This document shows positions 34,029 to 46,479 of a DNA stretch of 64,000 nt, piece after piece (within the stretch, counting starts at the first letter, position 1; each line of letters begins with the position of its first letter). The stretch is taken from NCBI RefSeq assembly GCF_026151205.1, contig NC_087084.1:13357453-13421452 (forward strand), in the 5' to 3' direction. Below the pieces are notes generated by a model. It saw only the letters and a program-made list of their open reading frames with translations. It was not told where the DNA came from and did not search any database. The stretch is from Bolinopsis microptera. Taxonomy: Eukaryota; Ctenophora; Tentaculata; Lobata; Bolinopsidae. Made by a program: the position numbers and the translations under genes.

Positions 34029-37000
34029 ATGGATGTTTTATTTGAGACATCAATTTTAACATGGGTGGAAGAATCATCTAACAACAAGTTTCGTCAACCC
34101 ATTACAATCTGCATATCCTACTCCTCCAACAACACAGGTATTGTATTGTAGTAAATTATTTAATATTTTAATCTTGATTGGTTAATCACTAATCAAATAA
34201 AATAATTGCATGACTTGAAAAAGTAAATAGTGTATACATAGATGGTGCTGTCAATAATTTTACTGTGTGTAATTATATGCAATGTCTCTATGTTTTAAAA
34301 TAAGCAAAAATATCAGGACAACGGAAAGATCTCAACATCAGAGCAACGAATCCTGAAAATGCATTCATGCTTTATAACTTAAAATTGAATGAAGACGATT
34401 ACCATAACCTGAAAACGCAACAAGGTGAGTTTTGTAATGAACTAATAGAACAAATTATACGAATAAGACTCAAATTTGTAACTGATATAAATAAGCCTAT
34501 TTATATCTGGTAAAATACTTCAGAATCGTCACCTAAGTCTTATGATCTCTTAAATGTTAATTGTGATTCCTTCATAGGACTCCTGATAGATTTTCCTTCC
34601 TTCCCTGCAAAGTTTGTAGAGTTGTTACGTGCATGTGAGGGCGGTCAAGACAAGTTTCAACTCCACCTTATCATTCAGCATTCTACTGCTGTTCTCCAGG
34701 TAATGTTCCTTCACAGTATAGTAAATTTGTAAATTTCTTGTTGTAAAGTATCAGATAATCGTGTATTACACATCGATGTACCAACATTATTCTTGCCAAA
34801 AGGTTAATATTATACTATATATTATTCTTAAATACTATAAAATAAAGTACTATAGTTATTCTTAAAACAGGTAGTAGAAGTAAACCCCTTCAAGCATCTT
34901 GTACATCTCTCCCTGAATCTTTCTACAGCTACTGACGCTGTCATCAAGAAATACCTCTCTGGTGAGTGTTCTGCACTAAGTACTTTATTTGTGGTTTAGT
35001 ATCATTTAGTTCATGGTTTGAAATTCTACCAACTTTAAATTAAGTTAAGGTACTTTATTGGATAAGCAGTATTATTCTTTTATTTAGCTCAAGCTTTAAT
35101 GCATCTCTTACTCCAGATTGTCTACGAGATTTACAGAAGAAACACAAAGATTTGCATCAAAAGCATGATTCAGAAACTTCACAATTTACAGAGAAAATAA
35201 AATGCTTAGAAGAGTCGTCCATACAACTTAAAACTCAACTGCAAGGTTGATAATTGTACTATTTTTGATAATTGTACCATTTTTAATACTTCCAGCACTG
35301 CTGTCTGCTATGTAACAGATAGTTAGAGTTCTGATGAACCTGTATGAACAGACAAATCCATCTTAAGCTAAATTATCCCCAATAAGACATCATATCATTT
35401 GTTCAACTGTAATAGAGCTTCTAGAAAATATAATATACATTAAACATATTCTATGTGACCAATAAACATTAAAAGATTGCCCAATCATGCAACTTCGTCA
35501 TAAAACAAACCAGGTGGAGCCCGAGCCAAGGAACTAGAACTAAGCGAGCAAAGCGCATTGTTAAAGGAGCAAATGCAGAAGGAAAGAGATGCAGGTGCTC
35601 ACTTCCAGAAAGAAATTCAGGTATTTTCAAATCGTAAATGGGTAATTTTATCTTTGTCACGTCATGTGAGTTTCGTGCCATATTTGAGATCAGCGTACTA
35701 TATTCTAAGAATCAGATCTCAGTTTTTCACAAACTTCTGCTTCTAGTTTAAGAAATATGATCCTACTATCTACTCTCTAAATATCCATCCATCTTCGCTA
35801 CACTGTTATTTGTACAGCTATATTTTCGTCCCTAAAATGCAAGGGCTTTTGCTGATTCCAGTTACTTACTGGAGTACTACTGTGACATGCTTGTCTGATT
35901 GATCTCATGAACTTCTCTAGAGATGTCACATCTTCAGATTTTAAAACAAGTCTTCCAAGACCAAAGCTTCAGTTTAAATCTCTCTGAGAACCTCATATTT
36001 AGTCTCTCTGTCATAAATCAGTATTGCTACGAATCCCACCAAAGAAAAGAATAGGAAAAACCCCAAAACAGAATAAGGACTAACATAAAACAACAGGTAC
36101 ACAAGCGCAGTGCCTAAAACACCGCCTGCCTTTCCCCAACCGTTGATAAACCCAGTCGCTGTTGACCGGATGTTCGTGGGAAAACTTTCCGGTATCATGA
36201 TCCAAACTGTAACATTTATAAAAGCCTCTACGATTTTAGCAATAGTTGATGTTACAAAGGTGAAGGTTTCATTGACACACACAAACATACATCCTATTGA
36301 GAGTAACATGACAAAACTTGCCACTCTTATTGGAACCAAACGGCCTATACGTTCTGCTAGAAACAATGCTGCTATAGTTCCGAATATGCTTCCAACAGTC
36401 GCTATTGTTATCTTCCACAAATCATCCTGCGAGAGAAGACGACACTCGTGGGTTACTGTGTGAGATGCCCCGCACATATCAGAGCTGAAGATGAGAGGGA
36501 GCAGGACTATGAGACCAAATTCTATTAATAGATTGCTGAAGTAAATTACTGAAAGTGCAATGATTGACTTTCTGTGTTCCTTGTTCAGGACTGTGGAGTA
36601 GGACCCCAATTCCTCGTTATCAAAGCAAGCCATCTGTATATTACCTGGTAGTTCCCTTCCATTCAGATTAGCCATGGTCCTAACAGCTTCCATAGCTTTG
36701 TCCTGTTGTCCACTGACACAGAGAAATCTAGGAGATTCAGGAAGAACAAGTATTAAGACTAGAGCTGGTAAAGCTGGCGTTGAGACAAGCATGATGAACC
36801 AGCGCCACCCAACTATTTGTAAGAATAGAAATGCCATACCATTCACTGCAGCTACCCCAACAAACGAGCCTAAAACAACGGTCGTCACTCCATAGGTCCG
36901 GTAACGACTCTCAGCAATTTCAGTGGCATAGCAGATAACAACACTCGTGTTGATCCCAATACATGCACCCGTGAACAATCTACTCACAAGAAATACCCAT

Positions 37001-40000
37001 TTATTTGATGATGTAGCCCCGAGAAACGCTGCCAACAACAAAAACATCGTTGACCATATCACAACTTTTTTCCTTCCGTAAATGTCTGCAACTCTTCCAA
37101 ACACAGCAGCCAACAGTGCATAAGACCCGTACACGGTTATCGTGATGGCTGTTTCAAAGGTGGTAGACAGGCCCCATTCACATCTCAAGATAGGCAGAAT
37201 TACTGACAGGAGTGTTAACTCAGCATAGTCCGAGTAAACAACAAGCAGGACCATCAACCAGTACAGATACTGGGTCGGGCCTAGTCCTATCATCTCGTAT
37301 ATCTCCTCTAGTTCTAGAATGTTCTCGTCGGATTTTTGGGACGTTGAACCGTAATATTCAGTGGGGGAGTTATCTCGGTCAGCGGTAATATCTTGTGTCT
37401 CATCTGCCATGTTTGTCTTTGTTTTTATGCTAGACATATTTATTCACCTGAGATTGCTAGTGTTTAAATGTTATACTAGCCGAATATGGGATTGTTTACA
37501 TATCAGGCTTGCTTAATGCTTATCTGCAAACGATTCCTAGTTGAACGTGGTTTTAAAGTAGGTACTTTCCTAATCGTAGGTAGGGGGGGGGGGGGGGGGG
37601 GCAGGTAGCAACAGTCAACACTACAGAGAACATCTGCAAACAAGAAAAAGATTGTGAAATTTTATATGGTCACAGCTCAATAAGATATAACAGCACCACT
37701 GCACGGCTGCACCAGTTTCCCGTGTGGTCTTTCTTTTATATTAAGAAATATTCTTTTATATTAAGAAATGTAACTGTAAAACATTGATGTAAAATGTATA
37801 AAATTTGGTCGGAAAACAACTTATCCGTTGTTTTGATGTGAGTCATAAGGTTGGTCATAAGGTGGGCTTATACTTGTCAATTTGTCTACGTTTTTAAAAA
37901 AATCGTTTAAATCAAATAATAAAGTACTTATAGATTAGGCGATTCTGCAAACCTTGAGTAGATTTAAATAGTACTGTTCTTGTCGGGCTCGCTTTAAAAA
38001 AACCCTCTCATCCGGTCATCACTCTAAACCCTTATCCCTTATCCCTCATTTTCCCTCTTATTTTCCCTTATTTCCCCTCTTATTTCCCCTCTTCTTCTAT
38101 TCGACTCAGAGTTAAAGATTTCATGTGCATCATTCCACTGGCATTAAAAGTCGCAGCTTAAAAGTGTGAGTGTGTTTGTGCGTGTGTTTGCGTGTGTGTT
38201 TGCGTGTGTGTTTGTGTGTGTGTGTGTGTTTTATTGCTAAGCTCGTGAGATTAGAACATGTCATTTAAATTATCGTAACGTTGACTCACTCTTAAGTTGG
38301 AACTTAAATGCCTACTATGGTATATGTAACTTATCTAATATAACATGATTAAAATAACATTAAATATTTAACTTACTTTATCGCTCAGGAAAGAGCAGAT
38401 TTAGCAGAGAAGCAACTGGAGAATAAGATAAAGGATTTGGAGGGTAAAAGTAAGAAGTTGTTTGATGAGAAATGTAGGTACGAGCTTCAGAATAGAGAAC
38501 TAATCGCTAAGGTGGGTCAATTGTCTCTAAACTTTCTCTAAACTTTCTCTAAACTTCCTCTAAACTTTCTCTAAACTTCCTCTAAACTTTCTCTAAAAGT
38601 TCTCTAAACTTTCTCTAAACTTTCTCTAAACGTTCTCTAAACGTTCTCTAAGGAGGGTGAACTTTAATCTAGTCCGAGGAATCCTATCTCTCCTAGCATC
38701 CTAATATCCCTAAGATGTTGTTACTCTTGTCTCATATTACTCATTTCTAGTTAAATGTGGAATTGCAGTAAAAATTAATGTTCTTAGCTATTCTCTACAA
38801 AAAACACAAGCAAGTAAATAACACAAGCGCGAACTTAGTAAAAAACTCTAGACTTTCAATAGAATTTTTATTATTGTTAAAAAGTCGTCACCTTTGAATG
38901 CTAAACTAACTGTTTTTGAAACCTCAGGTGAAACTGTACGAGGAGGAGAGGCTAACTGAAAAGGGAGAGATTAAACACTTGAAGATGGAGCAAAATGAAA
39001 TGGAGAAAGAAAGGCAAAACGATGTGGTAATTGATTTACTCTTTTTGTAAATATAGCCGAGTAAATACGACAAGTAGAATACACTTTTTAAAGTTTAATT
39101 CGCTACTCGCTTGAAGATCTCATAAACTTTTAAATTGAAGTTTTAATTAAAGTTTTGATTGATAGTCATTAACAATAACTGGTCCTCAGAAAGAGTTACA
39201 CTCGGTAAAGACGCAACTAGCAGTAGCAAGACAAGAACTAAAAGACAACCAGCTTACCATAACCAATATTCAAGAGCAACTTACCGTTTCTACTGCTCAG
39301 AAATCCAAACTTGAGAATCAGGTGGAATGTTTGTTAGATTACATATGAATTAAAAGATTAGGCGGTCAAGCTAGTGTTCAAACTACATAAAATCTGACAA
39401 ATCAACTGTGCTACAAGTTTATAATTATTTGTATTATAAAGAGATTTTTCGACAAATTGAAGGACTAAGCTTATATATTCGGTCCTGATTTAAACAGCAT
39501 AATAGATTGTACAACTTTTGAATAAATATTTACCGATAAAGTGCTGTATAAAATTTTACTTTTATTTATTTATTTATTTATTATAATGTTTAAATACTCT
39601 TCTCCAGATCGACACGCAGCATTACCAATGTGTAAAGTTGGAAAACACTGTCAGAAGCGTTAGTGAGGAGGTGAGATAAGTGGATAATTATCTTAATTAC
39701 TATTTAATTAAGTAATTACCAGAGTTTAATTTAATTAATTAATTACCAGAGTTTAATTTAATTACATAATTACTAGAGTTTAATTTTATTAAGTAATCAC
39801 TAGAGTTCAATTTAATTAAGTAATCACTAGTTTTATATAGAGAACGTGTTTCCAAATGGATTTTAACAATGTTTAAACAGGTTGTGAAAGGGAATGAGAT
39901 TATAACTAAGATGCAGAACGATTTAAAGAATTACCGAAGTAAACTAAAGATAAAACACATGCAGACAGTTCAACAGGAGAAGGTATTTAATTTTAATTAA

Positions 40001-42780
40001 TATAAACCAATTTAATTTAATTTAGCCAACTTAATATTATTGACTCTTAAAGTCAATTCAATGATATAATTAACTAATTATGGACCCTGATCATTAGAAA
40101 AGTTCGCAAGAGGCAGATCACTTTCTTTTACGATTTTTCAAAATTTGACTTAGATTTCATAGAAAGGGCTTTTTAGAATTAGGTGTATGATATTTCACAC
40201 ATCTTTGGTTCAACTTATTAACTAGAACTTACGATCCAAAGTATGTTTAATGCATTTAGTCGGGGGCTAGCGAGTCATTTTAAAGTCTTTTGCAGCGAGG
40301 GAATTGTTGACAAGCAAGCATGAACTAAAATTTCAACTATAATTTCCGCTAGAATAACAAAATTCTGAAACGTTGTTAGTTGTTATGAGTATAAGTGTAA
40401 GTTCCAACCACAAAGTGCGGTGTCTCTCGTTCAGTGACGTTTGATTTATCGTGATTCATGACGTGAAAAGTTAAGTTATCGGAAAAGTTGATAAAGCAAA
40501 CAAGCGAATAGAAAGGACAAATTATTATTCGAAATGAAAAGCTGATCAAGTTAGTGTGTACGCCGTAAAATTAGGGGTTAGCAACTCTACGATGCAATGG
40601 TTCCAGCAAGAAAATTCAGACAAAAGGTTTCTACGAAACACAAACTCTGAATTTATTGCAATGTTTGTTTACGAAAAAGCTTACCTGTAGCCGCGTAGCC
40701 GTGTATAACTGAGCAACTTGATGAGGTAGACGTATCGAGGCGCGGTAATTCGGGGTTCTACTGTTTCTCGTATTAACTAATTGTGTAACATTATTCAAGA
40801 CAATACAAGAGAAAGATGAGGAAACCAGAAAACAGAAAAAGCAGATAGAATCGTCTGAAACGGAGATAACAGACAAGCAGAACATTATTGAGAAACTCGA
40901 CGCTTGTAAACTTGAGATGGAGCTACGAATCGATGAGGTTGGGACTAATAATAATAAATTGGGACTAATAATAATAAATTCACCTGAGCAATGTTTACCG
41001 GAAGTCGGAATGTGATATGCCACGTTTACCTGCCACTCCACATTTTTGTAGAAAGTATCCTAATTTTGGAGATCACTAAAATTAAAATTTATATCCCAGT
41101 ACCAAAAAACGCTGAAGAGTAACGAAAATGTGATAGCTTGGCTGAACAAGCAAATAAACGACAAAGTGTCCCTGGGTATTGGACCAAGGTCACTTCCCTC
41201 GCTGCTGCGCAACACTACTGCTGACATGCGCGCCCCGGGTGCTGACATGCGCGCTCCTGGTCCCTATGGTCCTCCGCCAAATCGGGGTCCTATTCAGGAC
41301 TTGAGGAACACAGGCTCTGCAAAACCAATGGGACAAGATAGGTAACTGAAATTTTGTAACTTGTAAAATGTTTCCAGGAAAAATTAGGATGGATACTCCG
41401 TCTATTTGAAAGCGAGTTGGTGCTGTTTCTTAGATTATGCCTATGGCAAAGATTTTACAATTGTTCAAAAAAACAAAAAATTTTCATTTCAATCAAATAC
41501 AGCAATATTTCAGATATAACAGAGGTGAAATGAATAGTTCATCAACTCCAGCTATTGATATTTCTAACACTTCACGTGAGTTTATTAACTTTAAAATACA
41601 GTCTAGTCTGGCATTGTCATTCCTCTGTTTAAATCATGTCAGTAAGTTTGTTTTTTGTAACCTTTTTTTATTCCACCAAAATTGACGTAACCATGCTAGA
41701 AATGGGTAGAAATTAGTCTGATTTCTCTTAGATGTCCAACTTGAATGCCGTTGATTAGAAATGAGCTCATTATAATTTCACTGACAGGAACCCAGCGAGG
41801 AGGTGATTACCACCATTTATCAAGTTTTGAGAACAGTAAGAAAGATGACAGTCTACTAGACGAATGTTATTTGAAGGATTCAGAGAATTTAGTGGAAGAT
41901 ACACTGAAATCAGTGTCCGAGACGCCAGAGCAGGTAACTAAAAAAATCATTTAAAAAAAATCGAAAGAAAGTCTGAGAAGTGTGAAATGTAATGACAATC
42001 AATTAAAAAACACCCCTTCCTCTAAATTAAGTGCACGACGATGTGATGCAGATATTCTGTGATGTTGTGATACGAACGTGTGTGAACTGTGAAGTGTGAA
42101 GTGTGAAGTGTGAACTGTGAACTGTGAACTGTGAAGTGTGAAGTGTGCGAAGTGTGAAGTGTGAAGTGTGAACTGTGAACTGTGAAGTGTGAAGTGTGAA
42201 GTGTGGAGTGTGAAGTGTGAAGTGTGAAGTGAAATCGGACATACATAATATGATAGCTGAATTATGTAAGTTTATTTTTTTGACATCATCGTATCATATC
42301 AAGTACGGTTTGTCATGATTTTAACATAACTTGCTAAACCAACAAAAAAATTTTGCGTCCCAAAAAAAGTTGGAATAATTTATTCCGTGCGGTATTATAA
42401 CCACATACATAACAATAGAAATAAGAATTAAACATTTCTTCACCTTCTGCGATCTAAAAATACCTAATTTCTAATTTTCGCAGGTTATTACAATTGGAAA
42501 CAGGGGAAAGAAAGTGTTGTCCCAAAGACAGAATGATACGATTAGTTCTACACAAAGTAAACCACATTCCATCCTCAAACGTAAGTTTAATCACTGTGTT
42601 ACGATTTGTTTTTGAGAGTTTGCCACATATAATCATGATAATGTTTCATGATACGAGTTGTTTAAAAAATAAAAATTGCTTTCGGTTTTTTGGGAAAATA
42701 TTAATATATTCCTGAACAATTTTTTTGCAGGCGGCACAAGATCGAATGAACCGCCTCTTATGAAAGCGTATGCCCCTTGA
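34029..42780 (+). CDS. SASS6: Spindle assembly abnormal protein 6 (SAS-6), complete 17-exon gene
   Basis: SAS-6 oligomerises into the ninefold cartwheel that templates centrioles. Exons: 34029-34137, 34317-34424, 34578-34699, 34871-34961, 35117-35245, 35514-35620, 38389-38511, 38928-39026, 39190-39321, 39608-39670, 39881-39982, 40800-40937, 41100-41341, 41514-41575, 41788-41933, 42484-42580, 42731-42780. They total 1920 nt (639 aa plus TGA) with matching phases, close to the roughly 650 aa of vertebrate SAS-6. The N-terminal head domain (about 1-143) shows family blocks FMLYNLKLNEDDYHNLKTQQ, GLLIDFPSFPAKFVELL and VVEVNPFKHLVHLSLNL. A heptad-rich coiled coil follows (about 145-455), ending at SNENVIAWLNKQIND, the conserved motif before the disordered Pro/Gly/Ser-rich tail. 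The upstream ATG is used because the next (34033) terminates quickly. Intron 6 contains an entire opposite-strand transporter gene. Confidence 0.95.
35974..37437 (-). CDS. SVOP/SV2-like major facilitator transporter, nested and intronless
   Basis: A 487-aa, twelve-helix member of the major facilitator superfamily, closest in style to SVOP and organic-cation-type transporters; substrate unknown. A hydrophilic N terminus of about 55 residues precedes TM1. Motif A between TM2 and TM3 reads GRVADIYGRKK (114-124). After TM4 comes ATEIAESRYR (171-180), and after TM6 the sugar-porter/OCT motif LPESPRFL (232-239). A Cys-containing loop after TM7 (SSDMCGASHTVTHECRLL) may be extracellular. Near TM11, IPESFPTNIRSTATGFINGW matches SVOP-type proteins. 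The gene lies wholly inside SAS-6 intron 6, on the opposite strand. The absence of introns beside an intron-rich host suggests origin by retrocopying or intron loss (inference). A second Met at residue 10 is an alternative start. Confidence 0.9.
   Translation of the reverse strand: MSSIKTKTNMADETQDITADRDNSPTEYYGSTSQKSDENILELEEIYEMIGLGPTQYLYWLMVLLVVYSDYAELTLLSVILPILRCEWGLSTTFETAITITVYGSYALLAAVFGRVADIYGRKKVVIWSTMFLLLAAFLGATSSNKWVFLVSRLFTGACIGINTSVVICYATEIAESRYRTYGVTTVVLGSFVGVAAVNGMAFLFLQIVGWRWFIMLVSTPALPALVLILVLPESPRFLCVSGQQDKAMEAVRTMANLNGRELPGNIQMACFDNEELGSYSTVLNKEHRKSIIALSVIYFSNLLIEFGLIVLLPLIFSSDMCGASHTVTHECRLLSQDDLWKITIATVGSIFGTIAALFLAERIGRLVPIRVASFVMLLSIGCMFVCVNETFTFVTSTIAKIVEAFINVTVWIMIPESFPTNIRSTATGFINGWGKAGGVLGTALVYLLFYVSPYSVLGFFLFFSLVGFVAILIYDRETKYEVLREI
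37583..37604. repeat. Poly-G run
   Basis: About twenty G residues, 150 bp upstream of the nested transporter's start codon. Exact length uncertain. Confidence 0.8.
38168..38230. repeat. GTGTGTTTGC microsatellite
   Basis: Alternating GT with interspersed TTTGC, about 60 bp, in SAS-6 intron 6. Confidence 0.85.
38522..38652. repeat. 12-bp CTCTAAACTTTC minisatellite beside a splice donor
   Basis: About ten copies, starting 11 bp after the donor of SAS-6 exon 7, with variants CTTCC and CGTTC. Intronic. Confidence 0.9.
39690..39835. repeat. AT-rich tandem repeat (TTAATTAAGTAATTACCAGA)
   Basis: About four imperfect copies of a unit of roughly 32 bp with AGAGTTTAATTT, filling most of the short intron between SAS-6 exons 10 and 11. 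Confidence 0.8.
42077..42235. repeat. 7-bp GTGAAGT/GTGAACT minisatellite
   Basis: About 22 copies of a heptamer in the SAS-6 intron after exon 15. Frames through it on the minus strand are artefacts. Confidence 0.95.
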
Positions 42781-43663
42781 TGCAAAACCTCCTGCTAGTT
42801 CATCAGATAATTCAAACTAAACGAAGATCAGTTTTACGCCTTATAAGCCACATTTTGAACATTAAAGAACTTAATCCTTGCATTTGTACAGATACTTCAA
42901 ATCGATTAGCATATTTATGATAGTTTCTGCTGCCTGGTGCAGAATATTTTGAATTAACCGCCGCTGACCGTATATTTGGCAGTTATGTATCTTTTGTACT
43001 CGCAAAATGTGTCCTCAAATGCTTGCAAAGTTGAATTTCAGTGCTCTGTGTAGTAACGCTCGGCGTGCGCGCGTCGGGGGCGGATTCCAGCGCCAATTTC
43101 AGATTTATCCACCTTTTCATACCCGAATATACATGATATTCACTGAAGTCTGAATTGTTCTGAATACTAGAGATTGAATGTTACGGCCCTTGTTATTGTT
43201 ATTTTGTGAAATACTAAGATTTGTACATAATTTACCGGTTGTTGAATTGTTTTACTTGAACTGAAATATTACGAGTTTTGCTTTGTTGTCAAATAAAACC
43301 GCGAACTTGTTAAATAAAATGATATTTCATATTTGGCATAATATCAACAGCAAATTAACAACTTGTCATTGTAACCAGATGCTTCTTTCTAGCCCGCAAT
43401 TAAAAAAACCAAAATCACCTAGTCACAAATACAGACGATCGAACATTGAATCGATCTGCATGATTTCATGTCCCAAATTGATAGGATGGCAATTACTTTT
43501 AAAAAGTCGTCTTTCAACTCCTAATATATATGAGAAATAAGGTACTGAAATTGAGCACAGCTTGGCTTTAACAGCGGAAACATCATAACAGAATAACGAG
43601 TAACGATACAAAAAGGAAAATTGAAATTTAAGCCATCCAAACTTTGAAGTTATGACAATAAAT
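42781..43663. other. Convergent 3' UTR region of SAS-6 and the RRM gene
   Basis: No coding exon supported. The two genes end tail to tail here. AATAAA at 43292-43297 could serve SAS-6. Confidence 0.55.
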
Positions 43664-45943
43664 CTACAGTCCCACTTCTTGGATCGTCTGGATGTCTCTG
43701 ATAGAAACTATTTAACCCATTCTGAGAGGGATTAGATCGCAAAATTCACCGTCATACAACTTCCGTCCACTACGCTCCTGAGATTATTGTAATTACGAAT
43801 GGGCATTGACTAGTAACTGAAATTTCATCGCTTCAATGAAAGAATTCAAAGAATACTCAAACATTTTCCTGTTTCACTTCTAATTTCTAAACGAGTCTAA
43901 AATACTCCAATATTCTAAGAAATAGGCCCTATGTTACCTGTGAAACTTGCGACGGCAAATGACCGCATCTTTTGCATGCTCGAAGGTAACAACAGCTCTC
44001 CTTTCAGCTGGATACGTTAACACTTCCTGGGATGAACATTTTAACGGATACAGTCATCATATCAGATAATGCTGGTTTTAATATTAACGGTGCTAATGAA
44101 GTTTCCATCAAATGGTGGAACCCTCTCGTTTAAAGCTAGGTTTGTAGGGTATGGGACATGGGTTCAGCTATTAATGGTTCAGCTGAGTTTCGGGCAAAAG
44201 GTTACGTCTAATGTGAATTATGTCAGAGACTCAGAGTATCAAATGTAGCACATCTATCAATACATTGGTGGGCCTTAATACTGGATCAGTCAATACGGTT
44301 GTACCCTAAATAATAGCGCAAGAGGTTTACAAAAAGAAAATGGGTTTGCTGTAAACTATAAACTGTAAAGTCTGTAAAGTCTGTAAACAGTAAACTATAA
44401 ACTGTAAACTATAAACTATAAACTGTAAACTGTAAACTGTAAATTGTAAACTGTAAACTATAAACTATAAACTGTAAACTATAAACTGTTAACTATAAAC
44501 TGTAAACTATAAACTATAAACTATAAACTATAAACTATAAACTGTAAACTATAAACTATAAACTATAAACTGTAAACTATAAACTGTAAACTATAAACTG
44601 TAAACTATAAACTGTAAACTATAAACTGTAAACTGTAAACTATAAACTATAAACTATAAACTATTAACTATAAACTATAAACTGTAAACTATAAACTATA
44701 AAGTGACATACCTTGACATTCCCAACGCTTGAGAAAAGTTCCCGAATTCTGCTTTTTGTGGTGCAGACACTCAGATCTGTTATAAGTAAGGTAGTGGTAG
44801 GATCGTCTAGTTCAAGCTGAAATAAGTGGAATTGTGAAACAACATATATAACGTGTACGAAAGAAAACAGAATTAGCTGCCATTTATTATTCGTCTTAAT
44901 CTGGTGGCCCCTGTGACACCTTCGTGGGCCTCTTCATGATTTTGGCCCACAAATTATATTACAATTAATGTCATTACCAATGTATTAGGTGATAGGTAAA
45001 AGTATCTCTCGATATTGTAAACACATATTAAACCAATAAAAAACAACAGCATGCAAAGTCATGCTTGACAACAATAATCATCGATGAAAAATCTAGAAAT
45101 ACTTACTCGTTGTTTATGTTTGGGCGATGGAACATACTCGAAGTTAGTATGCAATTTAATAGGACTCCTACTTCTGCTCCTTATCCGGTGACGGTTCATG
45201 TGCACTGCCATGGTTCCCCCCTTGATGATCCCTTGTTCTTCTAGATTCTTTAATATCACCTGATTGGTGTATTTATAAAATCTGCTGCTGATTTGTTTGC
45301 TGCTTAGAACTTTAGTTTGTAAACCTATGTGTACTAAAGAGGTAGAATACAATAATATATTATATCGGAATACCACATATCCCGATGACTGGAAGGCTAT
45401 TTTGATGAGCCTAAGCAGACAGAACGAATGTGAAGCACAACCATTTTTACAAAATTAGTTCATTGATTGGTTGCATCAGAAGCAAACGTCATAGCGCTTG
45501 CACCCCCGCTAATAACAAATTGTCACGTGACTTACCTCCGTTCTGAACTTGGGGTTAATGTAAATCATCCTTCTCTCCTTAATGTGTGAAGGAGCATACG
45601 CAGGAGGAGGATACTGAAATAGGGACGCCTTGAGACATTTAGGGGAAAACAGCCGCTTTTAAAACTGGAATGAAATAGCAATCGAAAAATCTGTGCCTAA
45701 AATAGTTCGGCTGTTTCAAATTGAAACTTTTACGATATCTGCCTCATCAGATAAAAACCATACTTAGCTCTATTGTACATGCGTTGTCTTACCCTTGGAG
45801 GTTGTGGGAGTACGGGCGGTAACGGCAACATGGGCGGTATAGTAATGTGTGTGCACGTGTGAGGAAGTGGGGGTAGGATCACTGGAGCTGATATTTGAGG
45901 TAAAGTCGGCAGGGTCTTCTTGTCCACTGATGGCTTTTGAGAC
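43664..45943 (-). CDS. RNA-recognition-motif protein with Pro-rich N terminus (5' end unresolved)
   Basis: Exons (5' to 3'): 45943-45793, 45613-45536, 45259-45107, 44816-44712, 44026-43938, 43697-43664, giving 203 residues before TAG with consistent phases. The N-terminal part is Pro-rich (LPPLPHTC, PPMLPLPPVLPQPPRYPPPA), followed by a basic RSRSRSP stretch. The C-terminal half is one divergent RRM: beta1 TTTLLITDLS, alpha1 KSRIRELFSSVGNV, beta2 KEVLTYP, beta3 RRAVVTFEHAKDA. The RNP1 aromatics are reduced (RRAVVTF in place of the usual GFVxF), so RNA binding may be weak or altered. The acceptor at 44026 was chosen because it restores beta2. The first exon listed needs an upstream partner in phase 2: a candidate start at about 46246 has only a weak donor. 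I could not match the protein to a named family. It lies downstream of the acidic-protein gene on the same strand. Confidence 0.7.
44345..44702. repeat. 7-bp AAACTAT/AAACTGT minisatellite
   Basis: About 50 heptamers, ending about ten bases beyond the donor of the RRM-gene exon 44816-44712 (downstream on the gene strand). Fills much of that intron. Confidence 0.95.
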
Positions 45944-46479
45944 CTGGGAAAATGTAGACTTATTTATGATTCCTCGTTTGCTACTCAGGTTTATTATGTT
46001 GTATCTTGTAGCAGGTTTCCCAGAATGTGAAAAACTGAGCAAGGAAAATTCGGAATTTCTTCTGTAGGTTATCCGTTACAGGTATTCCGTATCATGTAAC
46101 AGATTTATTTTATTTCGTCGATTTTTAGATTGAATTATATATCTAAATCGATCGATCACGCCGCGCAAACAAAATTTGAAAGACGCACTTTTTATACAAA
46201 GAAGTGGCCTGGAGTTCGCGCGGGTAATGATGGCATCCACGCGCCATTTTTAGTACCGATTTGAGCGTACTGTTTTAGTTTCAGACTTAAGATTTGTTAT
46301 TTGTATCTCTCGAATATTTGCAGATTACGCCATATATAGCGGGAAAGTTTTACTGAGCTTTAATTCAACTATATTCCATTGTGCAACTTGTAGGGTTTTT
46401 AGGGAATGTAAATTGTATAGTGCTCTATTTATTTATTTATTTAATTTATTCTATTCAATGGTGGTTTTTAAAAACTCGC

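Noticed and set aside
36110-36895. Plus-strand frames across the transporter
   Set aside because: Antisense shadows of the long, well-supported minus-strand gene.
40631-41248. Minus-strand frames of 136 and 62 codons over SAS-6 exons 12-13
   Set aside because: Antisense shadows of exons whose coding sense is fixed by homology and phase.
42022-42246. His/Thr/Ser-rich minus-strand frames
   Set aside because: Translation of a 7-bp minisatellite.
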